A stretch of DNA of 13,649 bases from CAISTG01 sp964455185 (lineage in GTDB: Bacteria; Patescibacteriota; Patescibacteriia; 2-01-FULL-39-33): contig CAYVUR010000020.1 of NCBI GenBank assembly GCA_964455185.1, forward strand, positions 1 to 13,649, given 5' to 3'. The notes beneath the pieces were generated by a model that was not told the origin of the DNA, made no database searches, and was given only the letters and a program-made list of their open reading frames with translations. The stretch's first letter is position 1. Every line of letters begins with the position of its first letter. Both the position numbers and the translations under genes were made by a program. Shown piece by piece: positions 7,060-13,649 of this stretch.

Positions 7060-8439
7060 TTATTTTACTAAATTTTTAGCTAAATTATAAATGTCACCTG
7101 CGCCTAGGATTAAAATTAAATCAAAATTAATTGCCTCGTATTTAATTATTTCCTCTGTTTGATTTAAGTTACCACCATAAATTGCATTAACTCCATTAGC
7201 AATAATGGCTTCAGTTAATTTTTTACTATTAATATTAAAATCATTAGGATTTTCTCTACCTTCAACAAAATAAATATCAGAAACAATTACTTTATCAGCT
7301 CCATTAAAACTAATAACAAATTCATTAAAAAAATTTTTAGTTCTATTATATTGATGAGGCTGAAAGACAATCAAAATTTTTTCCTCTGGGTAAAAATCAC
7401 GTATAGCAGTAATATTTTTTCTTATCGCATCAGGTGTATGAGCATAATCAGCAATTATTTCTGTTCGACCCAATTTACCTAAATGTTCAAAACGTCTCCA
7501 AACACCTTTAAATTCAGCCAACGATTTCCAACAAATATCAAGATCTATACCAATTTCTAATGCTACTATAATTGCCGCTACAGCATCAGCAACATTATGT
7601 CTGCCTGGTAAAGACAATTCAAATTCTTCAAGTAATTCTCCATGATACCACAATTCAAACAGTTGTTTATTTCCCTCAATACGAATATTAGTTGCCATAT
7701 AATCTGCTCCGCTATCTAAAGAAAAATAAATAATTCTGCCACTAAAATTTTCTGCAACAGATTGACAATTTTCATCATCAGCATTAATAATCAACAATCC
7801 ATCTTTAGGCATACCTTTAATATAATCAATAAAAGCGCTTATATAATCTTGTTCGTCTTTATAATAATCTAAATGATCTAAATTAATATTGGTAATAACA
7901 GCAATTTGGGGATGATAATTAATAAAAGCACGACGATATTCATCACTTTCAAAAATTATATAATCACTTTTGCCAACCCGCCAATTATTAAATAGAAAAT
8001 CGGCTTTAGCTCCTAATACTACTGTTGGATCTTTTTTGCCATCAATCATTAATTTAGAGATCATAGCAGTTGTTGTTGTCTTACCATCGGTACCAGAAAC
8101 TCCAATAGCAAATTTATTTTCAAGTAATAAACCTAAAAACTGAGGATAAGTAATAATAGGAATATTTAATTCTAAAGCTCGAATAATTTCTGGATTATTA
8201 TCTGGTACAGCAACTGAACGTACTATTAAATTAATATCTTTTTTGATATTTTTAGCATCATGAGGTACAAATACTTCAATTCCTTGTTGACGCAAATTAT
8301 TAACTATTTCACTTTCAGTTGCATCTGATCCCTTGACTAAAAATTTTTTATTATCAGCAATACCAGCAACGGCAGAAATACCAATTCCACCAATACCTAT
8401 AAAATATATTTTATTAATTTTATTTAAATCAATTTTCAT
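7060..8439 (-). CDS. murC: UDP-N-acetylmuramate--L-alanine ligase MurC
   Basis: MurC is the cytoplasmic ATP-dependent Mur ligase that adds L-Ala to UDP-MurNAc. The 459 residues show the three Mur ligase domains: an N-terminal nucleotide-sugar Rossmann domain (YFIGIGGIGISAVA at 12-25), the central ATPase with P-loop GTDGKTTTT at 116-124, ESDEYRR at 164-170 and TNINLDHLDYY at 183-193, HNVADA at 281-286, and a C-terminal domain with WRRFE at 314-318, DYAHTP at 331-336 and FQPHQYNRT at 359-367. ESDEYRR and the DYAHTP/FQPHQY pair distinguish MurC from MurD, MurE and MurF. Length is normal. The P-loop has Asp where most MurC proteins have His (GTHGKTTT). It begins 7 bp after the murG stop, so it is probably co-transcribed; no Shine-Dalgarno is seen. 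Confidence 0.97.
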   Translation of the reverse strand: MKIDLNKINKIYFIGIGGIGISAVAGIADNKKFLVKGSDATESEIVNNLRQQGIEVFVPHDAKNIKKDINLIVRSVAVPDNNPEIIRALELNIPIITYPQFLGLLLENKFAIGVSGTDGKTTTTAMISKLMIDGKKDPTVVLGAKADFLFNNWRVGKSDYIIFESDEYRRAFINYHPQIAVITNINLDHLDYYKDEQDYISAFIDYIKGMPKDGLLIINADDENCQSVAENFSGRIIYFSLDSGADYMATNIRIEGNKQLFELWYHGELLEEFELSLPGRHNVADAVAAIIVALEIGIDLDICWKSLAEFKGVWRRFEHLGKLGRTEIIADYAHTPDAIRKNITAIRDFYPEEKILIVFQPHQYNRTKNFFNEFVISFNGADKVIVSDIYFVEGRENPNDFNINSKKLTEAIIANGVNAIYGGNLNQTEEIIKYEAINFDLILILGAGDIYNLAKNLVK

Positions 8440-8446
8440 TGAAAAA

Positions 8447-9511
8447 TTATTTTTTTATTTTTAATAATATGTCTGCTATTTTCTCGGCTCCTGAAGCCGG
8501 CATCATTTTACGAATATTCTGAGATAATTCTTTCAATTTATCTGGATGAGAAAGAAGATCATCAATAATGCTAGCAAATATTTCACTATTTAAAGTATCC
8601 TCTGATAAAACAATAGCCGCTTCATGTTTTTTATAATAATCGGCATTAAATTCTTGATGTGTCTTATACATTGGAACAATAATAATTGGTTTACCACTAG
8701 CAGTAAGCTCTGAAAGAGTAGATAAGCCAGCTCGTGTTATTACTAAATCAGCGGCACAAATTGCTTCGGGCATCTCATGAGTAAAAAATTCATATTGATA
8801 ATAATTATCAGCTTCAAAATTAATTTTTTTACCTGCTCCAGTTACATGAATTACCTGACAATTTTTAAGTATTTCCGGTAAAGCTTCTTTGGTTATTTGA
8901 TTTAATTTTGCTGAACCAGTGCCACCTCCAGTAATAAGGACGGTTGGTAAATTAATATCAAGACCCAAAAATTCTCGACTATGTTTTTTATCGCAATGCA
9001 AAAATTCTTTTCTTATTGCATTACCAGTCAAAATAGTTTTTGAAGGATTAAAATCTTTAAGTGATAAATTAAAAGAAACTGTGATTTTTTTAGCTGCCCA
9101 TGACATTAATTTATTAGCTAAACCAACTTTTATATCTTGTTGATGTACTAAAACTGGAACACGCAACAACCAAGCTGCCCAAGCAACTGGCACGCCTACA
9201 AATGATCCAGCAATCATAACTGCATCAGGTTTAAAATTAATAATAATTTTAAGTGATTGAAAAAAACCACTAATGACTTTGAAGGGGTCAATAAAATTTT
9301 TCCAATCAAAATAACGACGAAATTTCCCAGCATTAATAGCAATAAAAGGAATTTTATAACTTTCAATTACTTGTCTTTCTGGCCCATCTTTAGTACCAAT
9401 AAAAAGAAAATTTGTTTCAGGATTAATGCTTTTAATTTCTTGCCAAACAGCAATTAAAGGACTAACTGAGCCCATGGTTCCACCTCCAGAAAATATAATC
9501 TTGTTAGACAT
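8447..9511 (-). CDS. murG: UDP-GlcNAc:lipid I GlcNAc transferase MurG
   Basis: MurG is the peripheral membrane GT-B glycosyltransferase that converts lipid I to lipid II on the cytoplasmic face. The 354 residues are of family length. The N-terminal domain has the first glycine-rich loop, GGGTMGSVSP at 9-18, then AGSFVGVPVAWAAW from 101 and VLVHQQD at 120-126. TGNAIRKEF at 162-170 leads into the C-terminal domain, with the second glycine-rich loop ITGGGTGSAKLNQ at 193-205 and the UDP-GlcNAc site ITRAGLSTLSELTASGKP at 258-275 followed by YKTHQEFNA at 282-290. The usual GGTGGHxxP is here GGTMGSVSP, without the conserved His. The start lies 4 bp after the ftsW stop. An AGGT located 10 bases before the ATG, inside the ftsW end, is the only Shine-Dalgarno-like sequence in the cluster. 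Confidence 0.96.
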   Translation of the reverse strand: MSNKIIFSGGGTMGSVSPLIAVWQEIKSINPETNFLFIGTKDGPERQVIESYKIPFIAINAGKFRRYFDWKNFIDPFKVISGFFQSLKIIINFKPDAVMIAGSFVGVPVAWAAWLLRVPVLVHQQDIKVGLANKLMSWAAKKITVSFNLSLKDFNPSKTILTGNAIRKEFLHCDKKHSREFLGLDINLPTVLITGGGTGSAKLNQITKEALPEILKNCQVIHVTGAGKKINFEADNYYQYEFFTHEMPEAICAADLVITRAGLSTLSELTASGKPIIIVPMYKTHQEFNADYYKKHEAAIVLSEDTLNSEIFASIIDDLLSHPDKLKELSQNIRKMMPASGAEKIADILLKIKK

Positions 9512-9515
9512 AAAA

Positions 9516-10673
9516 TTATTTACCTGTTTGCTTTGAAATATTAAATAAAATTCCTGTTGCCGCTAAAGATATAAACATTGAAGTACCGCCATAAGAAATA
9601 AAAGGAAGAGGAATTCCAGTTAAAGGCATAATACCTAAAATTGCTCCAATATTAATCAGAGCTTGAACCGAAAACCAAGTGATAATTCCTACTACTAAAA
9701 AACGACCAAAAGAATCTCTACAAGAGGTGGCTAATTTAAAACCTCGATAGGTTATAAAAGCAAAAATTATAACAATTATAACTGATAAAATAAAACCTAA
9801 TTCTTCAGCAATCACAGCAAAAATTGAATCTCCAACAACTTCAGGAAGATAAGCGAATTTTTGACGGCTACGACCATAACCACGGCCAAATATTCCTCCA
9901 GAACCAACTGCTAACAAAGCTTGATTTATATGGTAACCAATACCTTTAGGATCAAGTTCTGGATGTAAAAAAGTAGTTAAACGCGCTGCACGATAAGGAG
10001 AGTATCTAATTATAATACCTAAACCTAAAAATCCAAGCATCCCTAACCATGATAAATGCAATAAACTTCCTCCCGCAGTAAAATAAATTGCTAAAGACAT
10101 TAAAACAATAACTATCATTGTTCCAGTATCTGGTTCTAAAATTAATAAAGTAGTAATAATAAATAAAACAATTAAAAAAGGAATAAATCCATAACTTAAA
10201 TCGCGAATATGATGATCTTCTTTAGAAGCCAACCAAGCCGCTAAATAAATTAAAAAAGTTAATTTAACTATTTCTGATGGTTGAAGAGAAAAACCAAAAA
10301 CACTAATCCAACTATGAGAAGTACCCCAAGGAGCGCTAATACCTGGAATAAATACTAATGCTAATAAAATAATAGAAACAAAAAGCATCGGAGAAGCAAG
10401 TTTTTCCCATAATTTATAATTAATTTTTGAACAGAACCAAAAAGCAATCACTCCTGGTAAAACACCCATAATTAATTGATGTTTAAGATGCCAATAAGCA
10501 TCTTGATATCTTTGCCATCCTAAAGCAACACCTGCTGAAGCCATCATTAAAAGTCCGAAAAAAACTAAAAACCAAATTGCTCCTATTAAATACCAATCTG
10601 GAGAGTTTTGTTTATCTTTAAACAATAAAACAGATTTAATTTTATCTAACCAATTTTTATTATATGACATCAT
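9516..10673 (-). CDS. ftsW: Septal SEDS peptidoglycan glycosyltransferase FtsW
   Basis: FtsW polymerises lipid II into glycan strands at the division septum, normally together with a class B PBP (FtsI), which is not in this window. The 385 residues are a polytopic membrane protein with about ten hydrophobic helices. SEDS motifs are LQPSEIVKL at 130-138, LEPDTGT at 179-185, GYHINQALLAVGSGG at 246-260, FGRGYGRSR at 262-270, GDSIFAVIAEELG at 281-293 with the expected catalytic Asp282, and PLTGIPLPFISYGGTS at 350-365. Position between murD and murG favours FtsW over RodA, since sequence alone does not always separate them. The first ATG overlaps the murD TAA by one base (TAATGATG); a second ATG follows at once, so the start could be either codon. 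This overlap implies translational coupling. Confidence 0.95.
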   Translation of the reverse strand: MMSYNKNWLDKIKSVLLFKDKQNSPDWYLIGAIWFLVFFGLLMMASAGVALGWQRYQDAYWHLKHQLIMGVLPGVIAFWFCSKINYKLWEKLASPMLFVSIILLALVFIPGISAPWGTSHSWISVFGFSLQPSEIVKLTFLIYLAAWLASKEDHHIRDLSYGFIPFLIVLFIITTLLILEPDTGTMIVIVLMSLAIYFTAGGSLLHLSWLGMLGFLGLGIIIRYSPYRAARLTTFLHPELDPKGIGYHINQALLAVGSGGIFGRGYGRSRQKFAYLPEVVGDSIFAVIAEELGFILSVIIVIIFAFITYRGFKLATSCRDSFGRFLVVGIITWFSVQALINIGAILGIMPLTGIPLPFISYGGTSMFISLAATGILFNISKQTGK

Positions 10674-12073
10674 TATTTTAAGGATTTTATTATTTTAATA
10701 AATTGATTACCGCGATCAAATTCATTTACAAACATTCCAAAACTAGCACAAGCAGGAGATAATAATACAATATCTCCTTTTTTTGCCTGACTCTTAGCTA
10801 AATTCACTGCATTCTTTAGAGAATTAACTTCTACTAAATCTAAATTTTTTTGTTTTAAAAGTAATGGCTTTAATCTTTCAGTTCCACTACCTGATAATAA
10901 TATTACTAAACGGCAATATTTACTAATTTCTTTATTTAAAGTTCTAAAATCTAAGCCCTTATCTGATCCGCCAGCAATTAAAATAATATTTCTTTTTTTT
11001 CCAAGTGCCTGTAAAGCGGCAATAGTTGCTTCCGGTGTAGTAGATGTAGTATCGTTATAATATTTAACTCCATTAATATCTCGTAAAAATTCTAACCTGT
11101 TAGGGACTCCTGTAAATTTTTTCAAAACAGAAACTATTTGTTTAGCATTAACTCCATAAATCATAGCGCCACAAATTGCCGCCAAAGCATTAGATAAATT
11201 ATGTTCACCCGGTAAAAGCAAAATTTTAGTTGAACAAATTTTTTGCTCAACTCCATTATAACGAAAATAGATATTTCCTAAACGAACAAAACAACCATTC
11301 TCTTCTTTAAAATAATTAAGTGAATACCAAAATCTTTGAGCAATAACTTCTTTACCCATTCTAAAAGTATAAGAATTATCACGATTAAGAATTACGTAAT
11401 CTTGAGGTGTTTGAAATTTAAAAATATTTTTTTTAGCTTCAGCATATTCTCTAATATTTTTATAAGTATTAAGATGGTCTGGATAAATATTAGTAAAAAT
11501 TGCTAAATGAGGAGATTTTTTAATATCAGCTAAACCTTCTAAAAGCCAAGATGATAATTCTAAAACTATATTACCTCCACGATTTACAGCTTTCATTTGC
11601 GCTAAGGGAGATTTAGTAATATTTCCTCCCAAAATTACATTTTTATCTATACATTTTATAAGCTCATAAAGTAAGGTGGTAGTAGTACTTTTACCGCGAG
11701 TTCCAGTTACTGCTAAAATACGCTTACGATCAATTAATTGAAAAAAAAGTGAAATATCATTAACAATAGGAATTTTATTTTCTCGAGCCAATTTTAAAAA
11801 TTTAGAACTTGCTGGCACGCCAGGATTTCTAACTACTAAATCAACTCCTTTAAAATCACTAACTCGATGCTTACCTAAAACCAACTTAATTTTATTTCTT
11901 ATATTTCCTAATCTTTTAAGTTGTTGAGATAATTCTGCTTCATTTTTTAAATCAGTAACAGTTACTTTAGCACCAGCTTCAACTAAAAATCTGGTAGCAG
12001 AAATTCCACTTCCCTCTTCATAAAGACCTAATCCCATAACTGTTACCTTTTTATTTTTTAAATTTAAATCCAT
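10673..12073 (-). CDS. murD: UDP-N-acetylmuramoyl-L-alanine--D-glutamate ligase MurD
   Basis: MurD is the cytoplasmic ATP-dependent ligase that adds D-Glu to UDP-MurNAc-L-Ala. The 466 residues have an N-terminal Rossmann domain (VTVMGLGLYEEGSGISA from 10), VVRNPGVP at 80-87, P-loop GTRGKSTTT at 124-132, LELSSWLLEGL at 171-181, TNIYPDHLNTY at 194-204, EAKKNIF at 212-218 (equivalent of the carbamylated lysine region), HNLSNALAA at 291-299, VPNRLEF at 323-329, IAGGSDKGLDF at 366-376 and LSPACASFGMF at 438-448, which is characteristic of MurD. The usual DSKATN motif is DTTSTTPEAT at 341-350, so the lysine of that motif is missing. The start is 8 bp after the mraY stop and the stop overlaps the ftsW start. 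No Shine-Dalgarno is visible. Confidence 0.95.
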   Translation of the reverse strand: MDLNLKNKKVTVMGLGLYEEGSGISATRFLVEAGAKVTVTDLKNEAELSQQLKRLGNIRNKIKLVLGKHRVSDFKGVDLVVRNPGVPASSKFLKLARENKIPIVNDISLFFQLIDRKRILAVTGTRGKSTTTTLLYELIKCIDKNVILGGNITKSPLAQMKAVNRGGNIVLELSSWLLEGLADIKKSPHLAIFTNIYPDHLNTYKNIREYAEAKKNIFKFQTPQDYVILNRDNSYTFRMGKEVIAQRFWYSLNYFKEENGCFVRLGNIYFRYNGVEQKICSTKILLLPGEHNLSNALAAICGAMIYGVNAKQIVSVLKKFTGVPNRLEFLRDINGVKYYNDTTSTTPEATIAALQALGKKRNIILIAGGSDKGLDFRTLNKEISKYCRLVILLSGSGTERLKPLLLKQKNLDLVEVNSLKNAVNLAKSQAKKGDIVLLSPACASFGMFVNEFDRGNQFIKIIKSLK

Positions 12074-12081
12074 AATTTAAA

Positions 12082-13140
12082 TTATCTATTCCAGGCTCCA
12101 GTATCAATTAAAAATATAACCAATCCAACAATTGCTGTTACTCCAGCAATTACCCAAAAACGCATAACAACTTTAGCTTCTGGCCAACCAATAGCTTCAA
12201 AATGATGATGAATTGGTGCTGAAAGAAAAACTTTTTTACCGCCGCGTAATTTTTTAGAAGTAACTTGTATAATTACTGATAAAGATTCAACAACAAATAA
12301 AAAACCAATAATTGGCAAAAGTAAAACTGAATTAGTAAGGATTGCAATTACAGCTAAAGTAATACCTAAAGACATAGCTCCTGTATCACCCATAAAAAAA
12401 CGAGCTGGAGTAATATTAAACCAAAGAAATGCTAATAAAGCTCCTACAATAACTCCGCAAAAAGTAGCTAAATCAAATTTTCCCTGAGCAAAAGCAATAG
12501 CTCCAAATGATGTATAAGCAATTAAAAGTGTTCCTCCAGCTAATCCATCTAAACCATCAATTTCATTAACAGAAAAAGCTGTGGCTACAATGACAAAAAT
12601 AACAAAAGGAATAAACCACCAGCCGATATTAAAATTACCCACCAAAGGTACACGGATTAAATCCCAATCAAGACGAAAATAAAACCAAAAAGCGGCCACT
12701 AAAGCAATAACAGTATAAACTAAAAGACGATGTTTAACTGAAAGCCCACCTCCATAAGGTCCAATTTTACGTACATTAAGATAATCATCAACTAAACCAA
12801 CTAGAGCTGCGGCTACTAAACACCCTAATGGTAGGAGCGTTTGTGGTCTAGTTAAAAAATTAAAAAAAGTAAAATAACCATCAAACCAAATTGACAAATA
12901 ATAAATAACAACAGAAAGCATTAATACTGTAACCCAAATTAATAAACCTCCCATGGTAGGTGTTCCCGATTTTTTCTGATGCATGGCAGTAAATATTGGT
13001 GATTTAACACTATCTCTAATCTGTTTACCTAATTTATATTTGTATAAAAAATGAGTTAAAAGAGGGGTCCAGATCATAGCAATAAAAAAAGAAAGAAAAG
13101 TAAGAAAAAAAATCTTAATAACCACTAAAGTAATAGTCAT
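12082..13140 (-). CDS. mraY: Phospho-N-acetylmuramoyl-pentapeptide transferase MraY
   Basis: MraY is the integral membrane enzyme that transfers phospho-MurNAc-pentapeptide from UDP to undecaprenyl phosphate, forming lipid I. The 352 residues have about ten membrane helices and all main family motifs: KKSGTPTMGGLLIW at 56-69, the Asp pair in VDDYLNVRK (Asp118-Asp119), VNEIDGLDGLAGG at 191-203 with the Mg-binding Asp region, FMGDTGAMSLG at 249-259, and the MraY-specific APIHHHFEAIGWPEAKV at 308-324. The triple His at 311-313 separates it from WecA and TagO. Length is typical (about 320-360 residues). The ATG lies 49 bp after the small membrane gene and has no Shine-Dalgarno; upstream in-frame alternatives were not needed to recover the N-terminus. 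It is followed closely by murD. Confidence 0.98.
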   Translation of the reverse strand: MTITLVVIKIFFLTFLSFFIAMIWTPLLTHFLYKYKLGKQIRDSVKSPIFTAMHQKKSGTPTMGGLLIWVTVLMLSVVIYYLSIWFDGYFTFFNFLTRPQTLLPLGCLVAAALVGLVDDYLNVRKIGPYGGGLSVKHRLLVYTVIALVAAFWFYFRLDWDLIRVPLVGNFNIGWWFIPFVIFVIVATAFSVNEIDGLDGLAGGTLLIAYTSFGAIAFAQGKFDLATFCGVIVGALLAFLWFNITPARFFMGDTGAMSLGITLAVIAILTNSVLLLPIIGFLFVVESLSVIIQVTSKKLRGGKKVFLSAPIHHHFEAIGWPEAKVVMRFWVIAGVTAIVGLVIFLIDTGAWNR

Positions 13141-13189
13141 AATTAATGTAATTTAAAATATTATTTATTAAAATATAAATCTATTAACT

Positions 13190-13573
13190 TTAAGATAAAT
13201 TAATATAAATAAGTAAAAAAGTAACAATAATTAAAATAATGTTTATAATTAATGCCATAACCGGCATAATTCTAGCTAATAATTGATATTCTAAATATAT
13301 TTGAAATGAAATTAATAAATTTATCACAATTACTAATAATCCTAACAAAGGTAAAAGTAAAAGTTGATACCAAGAACCAAAAGAACTAATTCCAAAATAA
13401 ATATTATATTGCAAAATAATATACTCTTTAGAATTCCAAAAAGAAATTATTATCAAAACCCATAAGAAAAAATTTAATAAAAAAGCTAAAAATAAAGAAA
13501 AATAAATTAATTTATCATGTCTAGCAGGACTATTATCAATTAGATCGGTAATTTTTATTAATATTCTGTTCAT
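13190..13573 (-). CDS. Small hypothetical three-helix membrane protein at the head of the cluster (127 aa)
   Basis: I cannot assign a function. Residues 1-21 are polar with basic residues (ITDLIDNSPARHDK). Three hydrophobic helices follow at about 22-45, 69-91 and 101-124. The first loop carries YNIYFGISSFGSW (56-68), which looks like the most conserved part and loosely recalls the YN...G motif of DUF1648-type membrane proteins, although that link is unverified. There is no cleavable signal peptide. By the positive-inside tendency the N-terminus would be cytoplasmic. It is the first gene after a good promoter and 49 bp upstream of mraY, so co-transcription with the cell-wall genes is likely; a role in envelope synthesis is only guilt by association. 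No Shine-Dalgarno is seen before the ATG. Confidence 0.8.
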   Translation of the reverse strand: MNRILIKITDLIDNSPARHDKLIYFSLFLAFLLNFFLWVLIIISFWNSKEYIILQYNIYFGISSFGSWYQLLLLPLLGLLVIVINLLISFQIYLEYQLLARIMPVMALIINIILIIVTFLLIYINLS

Positions 13574-13602
13574 TTAATAAATTTCTAATTTTAGATATTA
13601 TT

Positions 13603-13631
13603 ATTATAGAGGTTTAATTAATAAAAGTCTA
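13603..13631 (-). promoter_or_regulatory. Candidate sigma70-type promoter for the cluster
   Basis: On the minus strand, a -35-like TAGACT (13631-13626, four of six matches to TTGACA) is followed by exactly 17 bases and a perfect -10 TATAAT (13608-13603). Transcription would begin near 13596, leaving a leader of about 23 bases before the ATG at 13573. In such AT-rich DNA TATAAT arises often by chance; the spacing and position are what support it. Confidence 0.5.
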
Positions 13632-13649
13632 TCTCTTAATAAAAAAATA

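Noticed and set aside
8919..9457. Two plus-strand open frames of 66-74 codons opposite murG
   Set aside because: They lie entirely inside a well-supported murG, their translations have no recognisable pattern, and all other genes are on the minus strand.

Overview
This 13.6 kb window is very AT-rich, and every gene I can support lies on the minus strand, so transcription runs from high to low coordinates. It is a peptidoglycan and cell-division (dcw) cluster in the classical order mraY-murD-ftsW-murG-murC, followed by a 1798-residue repeat protein, a 50-residue basic protein, murB and hpf. A small three-helix membrane protein precedes mraY. The variant motifs (MurG GGGTMGSVSP instead of GGTGGH, MurC GTDGKTTT instead of GTHGKTTT, MurD DTTSTTPEAT), the low GC content, the compact gene layout and the short hpf suggest a Patescibacteria/CPR bacterium. 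This assignment is an inference from memory of such genomes and was not tested. TGG encodes tryptophan, stops are TAA (nine genes) or TAG (one), and the open frames fit the standard bacterial code.

Layout in transcription order: a plausible sigma70-type promoter (13603-13631); a 127-aa membrane protein; mraY; murD; ftsW (start overlaps the murD stop by one base); murG; murC (7 bp after murG); the giant gene (48 bp after murC); 65 bp of AT-only spacer; the 50-aa gene, whose stop lies one base before the murB start; murB; 57 bp; hpf. There is no strong terminator inside the cluster, so one long transcript is plausible. No tRNA, rRNA, CRISPR, insertion sequence or plus-strand gene was found, and no stretch over 300 bp lacks a gene.

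The core genes cover the committed cytoplasmic and membrane steps of peptidoglycan synthesis. MurB makes UDP-MurNAc, MurC adds L-Ala and MurD adds D-Glu. MraY moves the finished UDP-MurNAc-peptide to undecaprenyl phosphate (lipid I), MurG adds GlcNAc (lipid II), and FtsW polymerises glycan at the septum. murE, murF, ddl, ftsQ, ftsA and ftsZ are not in the window.

The unusual part is the 5.4 kb gene between murC and murB. It encodes an apparently cytoplasmic alpha-solenoid with at least 23 tandem TPR/PPR-like units in two size classes (mostly 39 and 34 residues). Some copies are nearly identical at the DNA level. It ends in a helical segment and an unassigned alpha/beta domain with a possible GNAT-like strand order. 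Its function is unknown. An assembly gap of 27 N inside hpf has the wrong length for the reading frame and splits that gene artificially.
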